Shown here in pieces: positions 7,704 to 15,903 of a stretch of DNA of 16,570 nt. Both the position numbers and the translations under genes were made by a program. This stretch comes from Pseudomonadota bacterium (lineage in GTDB: Bacteria > Pseudomonadota > Alphaproteobacteria > Rhodospirillales > 2-02-FULL-58-16): contig JACZWD010000032.1 of NCBI GenBank assembly GCA_022572335.1, forward strand, positions 1 through 16,570, read 5' to 3'. The notes under the pieces are model-generated. The model saw nothing but the letters and a program-made list of their open reading frames with translations. It was not told the origin of the DNA and ran no database searches. The first letter of the stretch is position 1; each line of letters opens with the position of its first letter.

Positions 7704-8893
7704 CGGGCGGCCCCGGCGCCTTTCAAGCCCAGATCGTCGAGGCATCGGACGAGGCGGGCGATGTCTTCGTCCCGGTGGGCGGCGGAGAACGTAAACCGCA
7801 GGCGCGCCGTGCCCTCGGGCACCGTCGGCGGGCGGATGGCGATGACCAGGAAGCCGGCCTCCAACAGGGACTCCGACGCCGCCAGGGCGTCGTCCGCGTC
7901 GCCGAGGACGACGGGCACGATGCAGCTTTCGGCCGGCGGCAGGCCGAGCAGCGAGGTGAACAGCCTGGCCTTCTGCACCGGCGTCTCGGTGAGGCCTGGA
8001 TCGCGCGCGATGATGTCGAGGGCGGCGATGGCGGAGGCCACCACCGAGGGCGGCAGGCCGGTGCTGTAGACGAAGCTGCGCGCCCGGTTGACGAGGAAAT
8101 CGACCACCGGGCGGGCGGCGCACAGATACCCCCCGTAGGTGCCCGCCGCCTTGGACAGGGTCCCCATCTGCAGGGGGACGTGCACGCCGTCGCCCCAGTG
8201 GGCGGCGCTGCCGCGGCCGCCGCCCAGCACGCCGAACCCGTGGGCGTCGTCGACCAGCAGCCAGGCGTCGAAGTCGGCGGCCAGGGCCGACAGCGCCGGC
8301 AGGGGCGCCAGGTCCCCGTCCATGCTGAACACGCCCTCGGTGAGGACCAGGCAATGCCGGTGCTTCCCACGCTCGGCGGCGAGGAGTGCGCGGCAGGAGT
8401 CCGGGTCGTTGTGGGCGAAGGTGCGCGTCGTCGCCCGGCTGAGCCGGGCGCCGGCGTGCATGCACGCATGGCCGAGCTCGTCGACGACGATGAGGTCGTC
8501 GGCGCCGGCGAACGCCGGGATGATGCCGATGTTGGCCAGATAGCCGCTGCCGAACACGCACGCCGCCTCGGTGCCCTTGAAGCGGGCCAGCCGCGCCTCC
8601 AGGTCGGCATACAAGGGGTGGTTTCCGGTCACCAGGCGCGACGCTCCGGCGCCGGCGCCGTAGCTCTCGATGGCCTGGATGGCGGCCCGGCACACCTCGG
8701 GGTGGTGGGACAGGTTGAGGTAATCGTTGCAGCAGAACGAGATCAGCTCCCGGCCGGCGCGGAACGCCCGGTCCGGGCCGGCGCGCCGGGTTTCCTGGAG
8801 GCGGCGCCGGAGGCTCAGGCCCTCCAGCGCGTCGAGCTTGCCCTGCGCGTACGTTTCCGGGGCGGGAGCCGGCGATTTAGAGGTTTCGCTCAT
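7700..8893 (-). CDS. bioF: 8-amino-7-oxononanoate synthase
   Basis: This 397-residue PLP enzyme condenses the pimeloyl thioester with L-alanine to give 8-amino-7-oxononanoate, the first dedicated step shown here. Family marks include NDYLNLSHHP, GSGYLANIG, the VDDAHGFGVLG cofactor-ring motif and the PLP lysine Lys248 in GTLSKAAGTYGG. I choose the ATG at 8893 (MSETSKS). It is preceded by GGGGA at a good distance, and the earlier in-frame ATG at 8977 would lie inside the divergent bioB gene. The N-terminal 25 residues are a typical variable leader. bioD follows with a 4-bp overlap. The 5' end is 68 bp from bioB, so both arms are probably controlled together. Confidence 0.97.
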   Translation of the reverse strand: MSETSKSPAPAPETYAQGKLDALEGLSLRRRLQETRRAGPDRAFRAGRELISFCCNDYLNLSHHPEVCRAAIQAIESYGAGAGASRLVTGNHPLYADLEARLARFKGTEAACVFGSGYLANIGIIPAFAGADDLIVVDELGHACMHAGARLSRATTRTFAHNDPDSCRALLAAERGKHRHCLVLTEGVFSMDGDLAPLPALSALAADFDAWLLVDDAHGFGVLGGGRGSAAHWGDGVHVPLQMGTLSKAAGTYGGYLCAARPVVDFLVNRARSFVYSTGLPPSVVASAIAALDIIARDPGLTETPVQKARLFTSLLGLPPAESCIVPVVLGDADDALAASESLLEAGFLVIAIRPPTVPEGTARLRFTFSAAHRDEDIARLVRCLDDLGLKGAGAAR

Positions 8894-8961
8894 GTGTCCC
8901 CGGATGTATGCATACCGCTGTGCCCGCGAGACCGGCGGGACAGGGCCGGAGTGAGAGTTCC
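8894..8961. promoter_or_regulatory. Divergent bioF/bioB control region with a GTATGCATAC palindrome
   Basis: Only 68 bp separate the bioF and bioB start codons, so the two promoters must overlap each other or the coding ends. A perfect 10-bp palindrome GTATGCATAC lies at 8906-8915, and TATGCA within it is the only -10-like sequence for either direction. A looser inverted repeat (TGCCCGC at 8921-8927, GCGGGACA at 8935-8942) sits beside it. Neither matches the known BioR box (TTATCTATAA-type) nor the BirA operator. The palindrome is therefore only a candidate operator. Confidence 0.4.
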
Positions 8962-9984
8962 ATGACCGCACATGCACGCGCCGGCGCCCAAGCGCATACC
9001 GCCCCGGCGGACGACGGGGCGCGCCACGACTGGACCCTGGACCAGATCCTCGCCCTTTTCGGTCTGCCCTTCAGCGACCTTTTGTTCCAGGCCCATTGCG
9101 TGTACCGGCGTACCTTCGATCCCAACCAGATCCAGGCCTGTACGCTGCTCAGCATCAAGACCGGCGGCTGCCCGGAGGACTGCGGCTACTGCGCCCAAAG
9201 CATCCATCATGCGACCGGCGTGCAGGCGCAGAAGCTGATGTCCGTCGACGACGTGGCGGCCGCCGCCCGGCGGGCCAGGGAAGCCGGTTCGGGGCGCTTC
9301 TGCATGGGCGCGGCCTGGCGGTCCCTCGGCGAGCGCAATGTGGACCGGATCACCGACATGATCAAGGCCGTGAAGGCGGTGGGCATGGAGACCTGCGTCA
9401 CCCTCGGCATGCTGACCGGGGACCAGGCCCGGCGCCTGAAGGCGGCCGGCCTGGATTACTACAACCACAACGTGGACACCTCCGAGGCTTTTTATTCGAC
9501 CATCATCACGACGCGCACCTATCAGGACCGGCTGGACACCCTCGCCCACGTCCACGACGCCGGGATCAAGGTGTGCAGCGGCGGCATCCTGGGCATGGGG
9601 GAGGCCCGCGCCGACCGCGCCGGCATGCTGATGACGCTCTCGAACCTGCCCCACCACCCGGACAGCGTGCCCATCAACATGCTGGTGCCGGTCGCGGGGA
9701 CGCCCCTGGAGGACGCCGGGAAGCTCGACCCGCTGGAGTTCGTGCGCACCATCGCCGTCGCCCGCATCCTCATGCCGGGCGCCTTCGTGCGCCTGTCGGC
9801 GGGGCGCGAGTCCATGAGCGACGAAATGCAGGCGCTGTGCTTCTTCGCCGGCGCCAACTCGGCCTTTCTCGGCGACCGGCTGCTCACCGCGCCGAACACG
9901 GACCGCGACGCCGACATGCGGCTGTTCGAACGGCTGGGGATCGAGATCATGCCGCCGGAGACCGCCGACGCGGCAGCCGAATGA
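8962..9984 (+). CDS. bioB: Biotin synthase
   Basis: This 340-residue radical-SAM enzyme inserts sulfur into dethiobiotin. The CX3CX2C motif for the 4Fe-4S cluster is Cys70, 74 and 77 (GGCPEDCGYCAQS). The ligands of the sacrificial 2Fe-2S cluster are all present at the expected spacing: Cys114, Cys145, Cys205 and Arg277. I take the ATG at 8962, preceded by GGAG (8948-8951). An upstream ATG at 8908 would extend into the control region. The N-terminal extension (residues 1-20, Ala/His-rich) is variable in the family. It overlaps bioA by ATGA and is probably co-transcribed and translationally coupled with it. Confidence 0.98.
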   Translation: MTAHARAGAQAHTAPADDGARHDWTLDQILALFGLPFSDLLFQAHCVYRRTFDPNQIQACTLLSIKTGGCPEDCGYCAQSIHHATGVQAQKLMSVDDVAAAARRAREAGSGRFCMGAAWRSLGERNVDRITDMIKAVKAVGMETCVTLGMLTGDQARRLKAAGLDYYNHNVDTSEAFYSTIITTRTYQDRLDTLAHVHDAGIKVCSGGILGMGEARADRAGMLMTLSNLPHHPDSVPINMLVPVAGTPLEDAGKLDPLEFVRTIAVARILMPGAFVRLSAGRESMSDEMQALCFFAGANSAFLGDRLLTAPNTDRDADMRLFERLGIEIMPPETADAAAE

Positions 9985-11270
9985 CCGCCCGCCCGCCCGG
10001 CACGGACCCCCGGTGGCTGACGCGGGGCTGGCCCCACGTGTGGCTGCCCTATGCCCAGATGAAGACGACGCCGCCGCCGCTGCCCGTGGTGGCGACCGAG
10101 GGGACGCGCCTCCGCCTCGCCGACGGGCGCCAGCTCATCGACGGCATCGCGTCGTGGTGGACCGCGTGTCACGGCTATAACCACCCCCACATCATCGGCG
10201 CCATGGAGCGCCAGCTGAAGATCATGCCCCACGTCATGTTCGGGGGCCTGAGCCACCAGCCGGCCCTGGACCTGGCGCGCCGGCTGACGGCCCTCCTGCC
10301 GCCCGGCCTGAACCACGTCTTTTTTTGCGATTCCGGCTCGGTGTCGGTGGAGGTGGCGCTGAAGATGGCGCTCCAGTACTGGATCAACAGGGGCGTCGCC
10401 GGGCGCTCGCGGTTCGTCGCCTTCCGCCACGGCTATCACGGCGACACCCTCGGCGCCATGTCGGTGTGCGACCTGGAAGGGGGCATGCACCGGCCGTTCA
10501 AGGGCCATATTCGCGAACAGTTCATCGTCGAGCTGCCGTCCACGAAGGAGGCGCGTACCGGGTTCGACTCCTTCCTGCGCCGCCACCGGGACGAGATCGC
10601 CGGCCTCGTCATCGAGCCCCTGGTGCAAGGCGCCGGGGGCATGAAGTTCCACGGCGCGGACACCCTGGCCGCCGTCCGCCGCATCGCCGCCGACAACGAC
10701 GTGCTGTTCATCGCCGACGAGGTGATGACCGGGTTCGGGCGCACGGGCCGCATGTTCGCCTGCGAGGAGGCCGACATCTCGCCCGACATCATCTGCCTGT
10801 CCAAGGCCCTTACCGGGGGCACCATGGGCCTCGCCGCCACCGTCGCCAGCGACAGGGTCTACGAGGCCTTCCTCGACGACGACCCGGCCAAGGCGCTCAT
10901 GCACGGCCCCACCTACATGGCCAATCCCCTGGGCTGCGCCGCCGCCAACGCGTCCCTCGACCTGTTCGAGCGGGAGCCCCGCCTGGACGCGGTGGCGGCC
11001 ATGGAGGCGCACATGGCGGAAGCCCTGGAACCGTGCCGGGCCCTGCCCGGCGTCCGCGACGTGCGGGCCAAGGGGGCGATCGGCGTCGTGCAGTTGGACG
11101 CCATGCGCCATCTCGACTGGCTGAGGCGGCGTTTCATCGAGGAAGGGGTGTGGCTGCGCCCCTTCGGCGACATCGTCTACATGACCCCACCGTTCATCGT
11201 CGAAGCGGACGAGCTGGCCCGGCTGACCGGCGCCGTGGTCCGTGTGCTGGGCGAATGGGCGCGGCGCTAG
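9981..11270 (+). CDS. bioA: Adenosylmethionine-8-amino-7-oxononanoate aminotransferase
   Basis: This 429-residue PLP aminotransferase uses S-adenosylmethionine as amino donor to make 7,8-diaminopelargonate. BioA-type residues are clear: WLPYAQM near the start, the SWWTACHGYNHP segment, the class-III motif FIADEVMTGFGRTG, and the PLP lysine Lys275 in LSKALTGG. The ATG overlaps the bioB stop (ATGA). The stop codon TAG (11268-11270) is also the first three bases of the second miniature element, so the last codons may have been reset by its arrival. The C-terminus (VRVLGEWARR) still looks complete. With bioB, bioF and bioD it completes the late biotin pathway. Confidence 0.97.
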   Translation: MTARPPGTDPRWLTRGWPHVWLPYAQMKTTPPPLPVVATEGTRLRLADGRQLIDGIASWWTACHGYNHPHIIGAMERQLKIMPHVMFGGLSHQPALDLARRLTALLPPGLNHVFFCDSGSVSVEVALKMALQYWINRGVAGRSRFVAFRHGYHGDTLGAMSVCDLEGGMHRPFKGHIREQFIVELPSTKEARTGFDSFLRRHRDEIAGLVIEPLVQGAGGMKFHGADTLAAVRRIAADNDVLFIADEVMTGFGRTGRMFACEEADISPDIICLSKALTGGTMGLAATVASDRVYEAFLDDDPAKALMHGPTYMANPLGCAAANASLDLFEREPRLDAVAAMEAHMAEALEPCRALPGVRDVRAKGAIGVVQLDAMRHLDWLRRRFIEEGVWLRPFGDIVYMTPPFIVEADELARLTGAVVRVLGEWARR

Positions 11271-11430
11271 TATCCTGTCCCAGAGATTCGTGCGCGATAC
11301 GATCGTTTTTCCCGCTCCCTCGGGGCGTTGGGAACGCTTGCCGGTGGGTCCGCATCGCCCGCGCGTCCCCTCCTGCCGAGGGAGCGGGAAACGCCATCGT
11401 ATGATACGCGAAATCGTGCAGGCGAGGACT
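11268..11430. mobile_element. Miniature inverted-repeat element, copy 2 (short form, decayed right end)
   Basis: The left terminus (11268-11291, begins TAGTATCCTGTCCC) matches that of copy 1 with one change in 24 bases. The core 11308-11391 carries a perfect 16-bp inverted repeat (TTTCCCGCTCCCTCGG with its complement at 11376-11391). It aligns to the core of copy 1 with about 7 differences in 86 by eye. The right terminus is degenerate (about 11400-11430, only scattered matches), so the outer boundary is approximate. The 165-bp inner palindrome unit of copy 1 is absent. The element overlaps the bioA stop and its strong stem could act as a transcription stop before trmFO. Confidence 0.72.
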
Positions 11431-11466
11431 CGGGCACGATCGATCCTGGACCGCCGCCGGAACGGT

Positions 11467-11495
11467 TTGCCTTGGCGAAAATAAACAATGATACT
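11467..11495 (+). promoter_or_regulatory. Candidate trmFO promoter
   Basis: TTGCCT (11467-11472) and GATACT (11490-11495) are spaced by 17 nt in an AT-rich pocket of this GC-rich region. They lie about 60 nt before the trmFO start and downstream of the miniature element, so trmFO can be expressed independently of bioBA. Confidence 0.5.
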
Positions 11496-11555
11496 GTTCG
11501 CGGCGCCATGATTTCGCCGGGGCCGGGGCGCGGTAAGACGTAAGGGAGCGCGGCC

Positions 11556-12926
11556 ATGGGCAGCGCGCGCATGAACCCTGTTCACATCATCGGCGGCGGC
11601 CTGGCGGGGTCCGAGGCGGCGTGGCAGGCGGTGCGCGCCGGCGTCCCCGTGGTTCTCCACGAGATGCGGCCCGTGCGCCCCACCGAGGCCCATGTCACGG
11701 ACGGCCTGGCGGAACTGGTGTGCTCGAACTCGTTGCGCTCCGACGACGCCGAACACAACGCCGTCGGCCTGCTGCACGAGGAGATGCGCCGCCTGGGTTC
11801 CCTGATCATGCGGGCGGCGGATACGCACCGGGTGCCGGCGGGCTCGGCCCTCGCCGTGGACCGGGTGGGGTTCAGCCGCGCCGTGCAGGAGGCCCTGGAG
11901 GCGGAACCGCTGGTCACCATCCAGCGCGAAGAAGTGCCGGCCCTGCCCGACGAGGCCTGGGATTCGGTGATCGTCGCCACCGGGCCCCTGACCTCGCCGG
12001 ACCTGGCCCGCTCCATCCGCGAGACGACCGGCGAGGACGCGCTGGCCTTCTTCGACGCCATCGCCCCCATCGTCTACACCGAAAGCATCGATTTCTCCAA
12101 GGCCTGGTTCCAGTCCCGCTACGACAAGGGCGACGGGGCCGACTACATCAACTGCCCCTTGACCGGGGACGAATACGAGGCCTTCGTCGACGCCTTGTGC
12201 GGCGCCGACACGACGGCGTTCAAGGACTGGGAAAAGGACACGCCGTACTTCGAGGGCTGCCTGCCCGTCGAGGTCATGGCCGGGCGCGGCCGCCGGACCC
12301 TGGCCTTCGGTCCCCTGAAGCCGGTCGGCCTGACCAACCCCCACGACCCGCAAACCAAGCCCCGCGCCGTGGTCCAGCTGCGCCAGGACAACGCATTGGG
12401 GACCCTCTACAACATGGTCGGCTTCCAGACCAAGCTCACCCACGGCGAGCAGAAGCGGGTGTTCAGAACCATCCCCGGCCTGGAGGGCGCCGAGTTCGCG
12501 CGTCTCGGCGGCGTCCACCGCAACACCTTCATCAACAGCCCCAAGCTGCTGCACCGGACTCTCGGCCTCAAAACGCGCCCGAACCTGCGCTTCGCCGGAC
12601 AGATCACGGGATGCGAGGGCTATGTGGAAAGCGCCGCGATGGGCCTGCTTGCCGGGCGCTTCGCCGCCGCCGAGCGGCTCGGGCGGACCCCGTCGCCGCC
12701 GCCCTCGACCACGGCGCTGGGGGCGCTCCTCGGCCACCTTACCGGCGACGCGATGCCGGAGACCTTCCAGCCCATGAACGTCAACTTCGGCCTGTTCCCG
12801 CCGATCGAGGCCGCGGACGCCGGCGGCCGCCGGCCCCGGGGCCGGGACCGCAAGCAGGCGCTCTCGGCCCGCGCGCTCAAGGATCTCGACGCGTGGCTGG
12901 GCGAAACGCGGGCGGCGGCGGAGTAG
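11556..12926 (+). CDS. trmFO: Methylenetetrahydrofolate-tRNA (uracil-5-)-methyltransferase
   Basis: This 456-residue FAD enzyme makes 5-methyluridine at position 54 of the tRNA T-loop, taking the methyl carbon from methylene-tetrahydrofolate. It begins with the Rossmann FAD site IIGGGLAGSEAAW. This is followed by the TrmFO-specific HEMRP and LVCSNSLRSDD segments (Cys56) and the second conserved cysteine in EGCLPVEVMAGRGR (Cys235). A C-terminal GCEGYVESAAMGLLAGR completes the fold. These two cysteines correspond to the catalytic and FAD-linked pair in studied homologues. The ATG at 11556 is supported by AAGGGAG (11542-11548) 7 nt upstream; the ATG six residues later is less well placed. The gene converges on the aldo/keto reductase with only 25 bp between stops. 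Confidence 0.97.
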   Translation: MGSARMNPVHIIGGGLAGSEAAWQAVRAGVPVVLHEMRPVRPTEAHVTDGLAELVCSNSLRSDDAEHNAVGLLHEEMRRLGSLIMRAADTHRVPAGSALAVDRVGFSRAVQEALEAEPLVTIQREEVPALPDEAWDSVIVATGPLTSPDLARSIRETTGEDALAFFDAIAPIVYTESIDFSKAWFQSRYDKGDGADYINCPLTGDEYEAFVDALCGADTTAFKDWEKDTPYFEGCLPVEVMAGRGRRTLAFGPLKPVGLTNPHDPQTKPRAVVQLRQDNALGTLYNMVGFQTKLTHGEQKRVFRTIPGLEGAEFARLGGVHRNTFINSPKLLHRTLGLKTRPNLRFAGQITGCEGYVESAAMGLLAGRFAAAERLGRTPSPPPSTTALGALLGHLTGDAMPETFQPMNVNFGLFPPIEAADAGGRRPRGRDRKQALSARALKDLDAWLGETRAAAE

Positions 12927-12932
12927 CCGGCG

Positions 12933-12945
12933 CGGGCACTGCCCG
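12933..12945. terminator. Small hairpin between convergent trmFO and aldo/keto reductase
   Basis: CGGGC, the loop ACT, then GCCCG (12933-12945) fall inside the 25-bp gap between the two convergent stop codons. The stem is only 5 bp and there is no T-run, so it is at most a weak bidirectional terminator. Confidence 0.3.
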
Positions 12946-12951
12946 ACGCCC

Positions 12952-13959
12952 TTACGTTCGCGCCACCCTCCCGGTGACCGGATACTTGGGATCGGAGTAC
13001 CCGGGCGTCGAGGGATGGCCCGGCGGCACCAGTTTGTCCATGAAGGCCTCGTCCCCGGCCGGGAACCGGTGCTCGAGCGCGCCCAGGAACTCGGCCCATT
13101 GTCTTTCGGTCCGGGGTCCGGCGAGGACCGAGGTGACGAGCCGGTTGTTGAGCACCCAGTTGAAGGCGTACTGCCCCGCCGTCATGCCCCGGGATTCGGC
13201 GCGGGCCTTGACCTTTTGGGCGATGACCAGGGATTCCTTGCGGAACTCGGTCTCCAGGATGCGCGCGTCCTTGCGGCCCGCCCGGGTGCCCTTGGCCGGT
13301 GCCCCGCCGGGCGGGTACTTGCCGGTGAGCACGCCGCGCGCCAGGGCGGCGTAGGGCACCACTCCGACGTCGAAATGGGAGCACGCGGGAAGGTATTCCA
13401 CCTCCGGCATGCGGTTCAGGGCGTTGTAATAGGGCTGGGCCACCACCGGCCACGGCACGCCCAGGCGTTCGGCCAGGCGCACCATCTCGGGGATGCGCCA
13501 GCCGCGGAAGTTGGAAAATCCCCAGTGCAGCACCTTGCCCACCCGGATCAGGTCGCCAAGGGTTGCGATGGTTTCCTCCAGGGGCGTCTGCGGATCGTCC
13601 AGGTGAAGGTAGTAGATGTCCACGTAGTCGGTGCCCAGGCGCTTGAGGCTGGCGTCGATGGCCCGGCTGATCCACTTGCGGCCGAGCCCCTTCTGGTGCG
13701 GGTCCGGGCCCATGGTGTTGCCGACCTTGGTCGCCAGCACCCAGCGCTCCCGGTCGCGCCGGATGAGCTTGCCGACCATGCGCTCGCACGCGCCCTTGCT
13801 GTAGACGTCCGCGGTGTCGATGAAGTTGACCCCGGCGTCGCGGGCGCGGCCGACGATACGCCCGGCGGCGCGCTCGCCGGTGGCGCCGCCGAACATCATG
13901 GTGCCCAGGCAAATGGGGGAAACGTGAAGGCCGCTTCGGCCCAGAGTGCGGTATTCCAT
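12952..13959 (-). CDS. Aldo/keto reductase
   Basis: This 335-residue NADPH-dependent oxidoreductase has the (beta/alpha)8 aldo/keto reductase fold. The catalytic tetrad is complete: Asp48, Tyr53 (FIDTADVYSKG), Lys78 (ATKVG) and His119 (YYLHLDD). The N-terminus MEYRTLGRSGLHVSPICLG is typical of the bacterial YajO/AKR11-like groups. GGAGG a few nt before the ATG supports the start at 13959. The substrate cannot be deduced; such proteins reduce a range of aldehydes and ketones. It does not appear to be in an operon: trmFO converges on it and the next gene diverges from it. Confidence 0.93.
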   Translation of the reverse strand: MEYRTLGRSGLHVSPICLGTMMFGGATGERAAGRIVGRARDAGVNFIDTADVYSKGACERMVGKLIRRDRERWVLATKVGNTMGPDPHQKGLGRKWISRAIDASLKRLGTDYVDIYYLHLDDPQTPLEETIATLGDLIRVGKVLHWGFSNFRGWRIPEMVRLAERLGVPWPVVAQPYYNALNRMPEVEYLPACSHFDVGVVPYAALARGVLTGKYPPGGAPAKGTRAGRKDARILETEFRKESLVIAQKVKARAESRGMTAGQYAFNWVLNNRLVTSVLAGPRTERQWAEFLGALEHRFPAGDEAFMDKLVPPGHPSTPGYSDPKYPVTGRVART

Positions 13960-14015
13960 GGGGTCCTCCCGCTTGCCGTCATCCGCCGGCGGACGCGACG
14001 GGCGCGCCCCTTGGT

Positions 14016-14021
14016 ATTATA
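14016..14021 (-). promoter_or_regulatory. Candidate -10 box of the aldo/keto reductase promoter
   Basis: On the minus strand the bases read TATAAT, a perfect -10, about 57 nt before the ATG at 13959. No good -35 lies 16-18 nt upstream (TGATGA is the nearest). The remaining 253-bp divergent gap 13960-14212 is GC-rich and shows no other clear element. Confidence 0.35.
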
Positions 14022-14212
14022 GGCCGCGCCCCGGAAAATCATCAGCGCAAAGGCGCGCGTCCGGCCGGCGCCGCGGTGCCCGGGCCCGTGTGCCGACCAG
14101 CACCGTTGTCGCCGGCCGCCAAAAGCGGCATTATTCCATCCGCGCCCACCTCCGCCGGTGGCTAAACCCCGTGGCGCCGGCGGCCAGGCCGTCCCGGTCA
14201 GGATAGATGTGT

Positions 14213-15715
14213 ATGGAACGTCTTGCCCATCGCACCACAGGCCACCGCCCCGCGGGCCTCTTTTTCCGGGGCGGAGCGGCGGCGCTTTGCCGCGCCGTGG
14301 CGATCATCGGGGTTTTGCTCTTGGGTACCGTCGACGCGGCCGCCCAACGCTCGTCCGGCGGCCCGTTGTCGGAGGCCAGCCAAAACCTGTTCGATGCCGT
14401 GCACCAGAACGACCTCGGCGCCGCGCAATCCAGCGTCGCGGCGGGCGCGGACATAACGGCGGTCAACGACTGGGGCCTGACGCCCGTGGACCTGGCCGTG
14501 GACAAGGGCTATTTCGAGATCGCCCACTTCCTCCTGTCCCTGCGCAACTTCCAGGAAGCCGCCGGCCAGGCGGTACCGGCGCCCCCCCAACCGGCGCCCG
14601 CGCCGCCTGCTGTGCGGGCCCCCATCCCCCAACCCGTCCCTGCCCCACCCGTGGCGGCCTTGGCCCCCGACGCGGGAGCGCCGGTCCAGGTGGCGGGCCC
14701 GGCGCCGTTCTGGCCCGCCGGCCAGCCCAATCCCTTTGATCCGGACGCGGCGGCGGAAACCAACATTCCCGTCATCGGCCAGGTCCGCGGCCCCGCAGGC
14801 GCGACCACATCACCGCCGCCGGCCGCGCAACCTCCCCGCACCTTGGCGCCGCCGCCGGCTGTCCAGCCTCCGCCCAGGTGGACACCACCACCGGCCGGGG
14901 TCGCCGCCCCACGGCCGCGAAAGCCACAACGGGCCGTGGCCGCCGCGGCGCCGCCGATCCGAAGGGCGAAACCGGCCGCGCCGACAGCCGGGGACCGGGC
15001 GGCGGACGAGTCCGGCGGTTTCTTCCAGACACTGGCCGAGGCCTTCCGGCCCACCCCGCCAAAGAAGCGGGGCGACGGCGGTGACGGCGACGTGGAGGTG
15101 GCCCGGGTCCGGCTGCCCCCGACCCGCCTGCCCCCGCCCGCCGACGTGTCCCGGGAAGATCTGGACAAGGTGGCTCTGGCCCTGGGCCGGTCCGCGGCGC
15201 TGGGGAAAGCCGCCCCACCCACGACGGAGGAGCCGAAAGCCGGCGTGCGCTGCGTGCAAACGGCCGGCGGAGCGACGGTGGTTTGTGTGGAGCCCGTCGA
15301 CTGGCCGGAGGAGGTGGCGTCCCTTGTCCAGGTCAAAAGCGGCATGTACCGGGGCGCCCAGGCCCTCGTCCGCTACGATGACGGCAAGGCCACGCGCCTG
15401 CATGCGCTTTTCCCCACGGAATCCTTCGACGCCATCGTCGCCTTTTGCACGCGTCGTTTCGGGCCTCCCCTGAAGACACTTGACCGGGGCACCGCGGGCC
15501 GGACCAACCCGACGGCCTTGTGGATGAGCATCGACCCCGTTACCGACCAGGTCGTCGCGCTGGAAATCCGCAAGTTCGACAATGTCCGGGGCGCCTATCC
15601 GGACACCGTGCACGGCGCCATGATGCTTTTCCCCGCCTCCGCGACACCCGTTTTCCCGCGCCTGCCGTTGCTCAAGCTCGAGCTTGAGATGATGAAGAAC
15701 GGGCGCGCCGGGTGA
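14213..15715 (+). CDS. Exported ankyrin-repeat, proline-rich protein of unknown function
   Basis: This 500-residue protein has four parts. A long-n-region signal peptide (hydrophobic AVAIIGVLLLG, cleavage probably after Ala44) is followed by roughly two ankyrin-like repeats (about 58-115, with NDWGLTPVDLAVDKGYFEIAHFLL). Next is a Pro/Ala-rich low-complexity linker (about 120-300), and last a C-terminal domain from about 345. The C-terminal domain has two close cysteines (GVRCVQTAGGATVVCVEP) and a mixed alpha/beta pattern (ALVRYDDGKATRLHALFPTESFDAIVAFC). I do not recognise the C-terminal domain. I prefer the ATG at 14213: AGGA (14200-14203) is 9 nt away from it, but only 3 nt from the in-frame ATG at 14207. 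The layout suggests an envelope-spanning or periplasmic protein-binding role, but the function is unknown. Confidence 0.82.
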   Translation: MERLAHRTTGHRPAGLFFRGGAAALCRAVAIIGVLLLGTVDAAAQRSSGGPLSEASQNLFDAVHQNDLGAAQSSVAAGADITAVNDWGLTPVDLAVDKGYFEIAHFLLSLRNFQEAAGQAVPAPPQPAPAPPAVRAPIPQPVPAPPVAALAPDAGAPVQVAGPAPFWPAGQPNPFDPDAAAETNIPVIGQVRGPAGATTSPPPAAQPPRTLAPPPAVQPPPRWTPPPAGVAAPRPRKPQRAVAAAAPPIRRAKPAAPTAGDRAADESGGFFQTLAEAFRPTPPKKRGDGGDGDVEVARVRLPPTRLPPPADVSREDLDKVALALGRSAALGKAAPPTTEEPKAGVRCVQTAGGATVVCVEPVDWPEEVASLVQVKSGMYRGAQALVRYDDGKATRLHALFPTESFDAIVAFCTRRFGPPLKTLDRGTAGRTNPTALWMSIDPVTDQVVALEIRKFDNVRGAYPDTVHGAMMLFPASATPVFPRLPLLKLELEMMKNGRAG

Positions 15716-15754
15716 GGGCGAAACGGCGGACAGCCTCGGCACGCCATCCGATCA

Positions 15755-15777
15755 GCCCCGCCCGATCGTGCCGGGGC
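15755..15777 (+). terminator. Possible hairpin after the ankyrin gene
   Basis: GCCCCG (15755-15760) and CGGGGC (15772-15777) can pair across an 11-nt loop, 40 bp after the stop. There is no T-run, so this is a weak call. Confidence 0.25.
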
Positions 15778-15903
15778 AGCGATTCGCCCCCGTGCGGCGT
15801 CCCGTCACCGCGGACGGCGGGCGACAAGGGGGCCCGAACGGATGCGCCGGATGCCCGTGGCGCCTTGATTTGAACGCCATCGGCGTACCCATGACGGACG
15901 AAG

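Noticed and set aside
8894..8977. Upstream starts for bioF (8977) and bioB (8908)
   Set aside because: They would make the two divergent genes overlap or consume the control region, and the added residues are not family-like. The starts at 8893 and 8962 have ribosome sites.
9522..12737. 1071-codon open frame antisense to bioB, bioA and trmFO
   Set aside because: It spans three real genes and two intergenic gaps on the other strand, has no recognisable domain, and is explained by GC-rich third positions.
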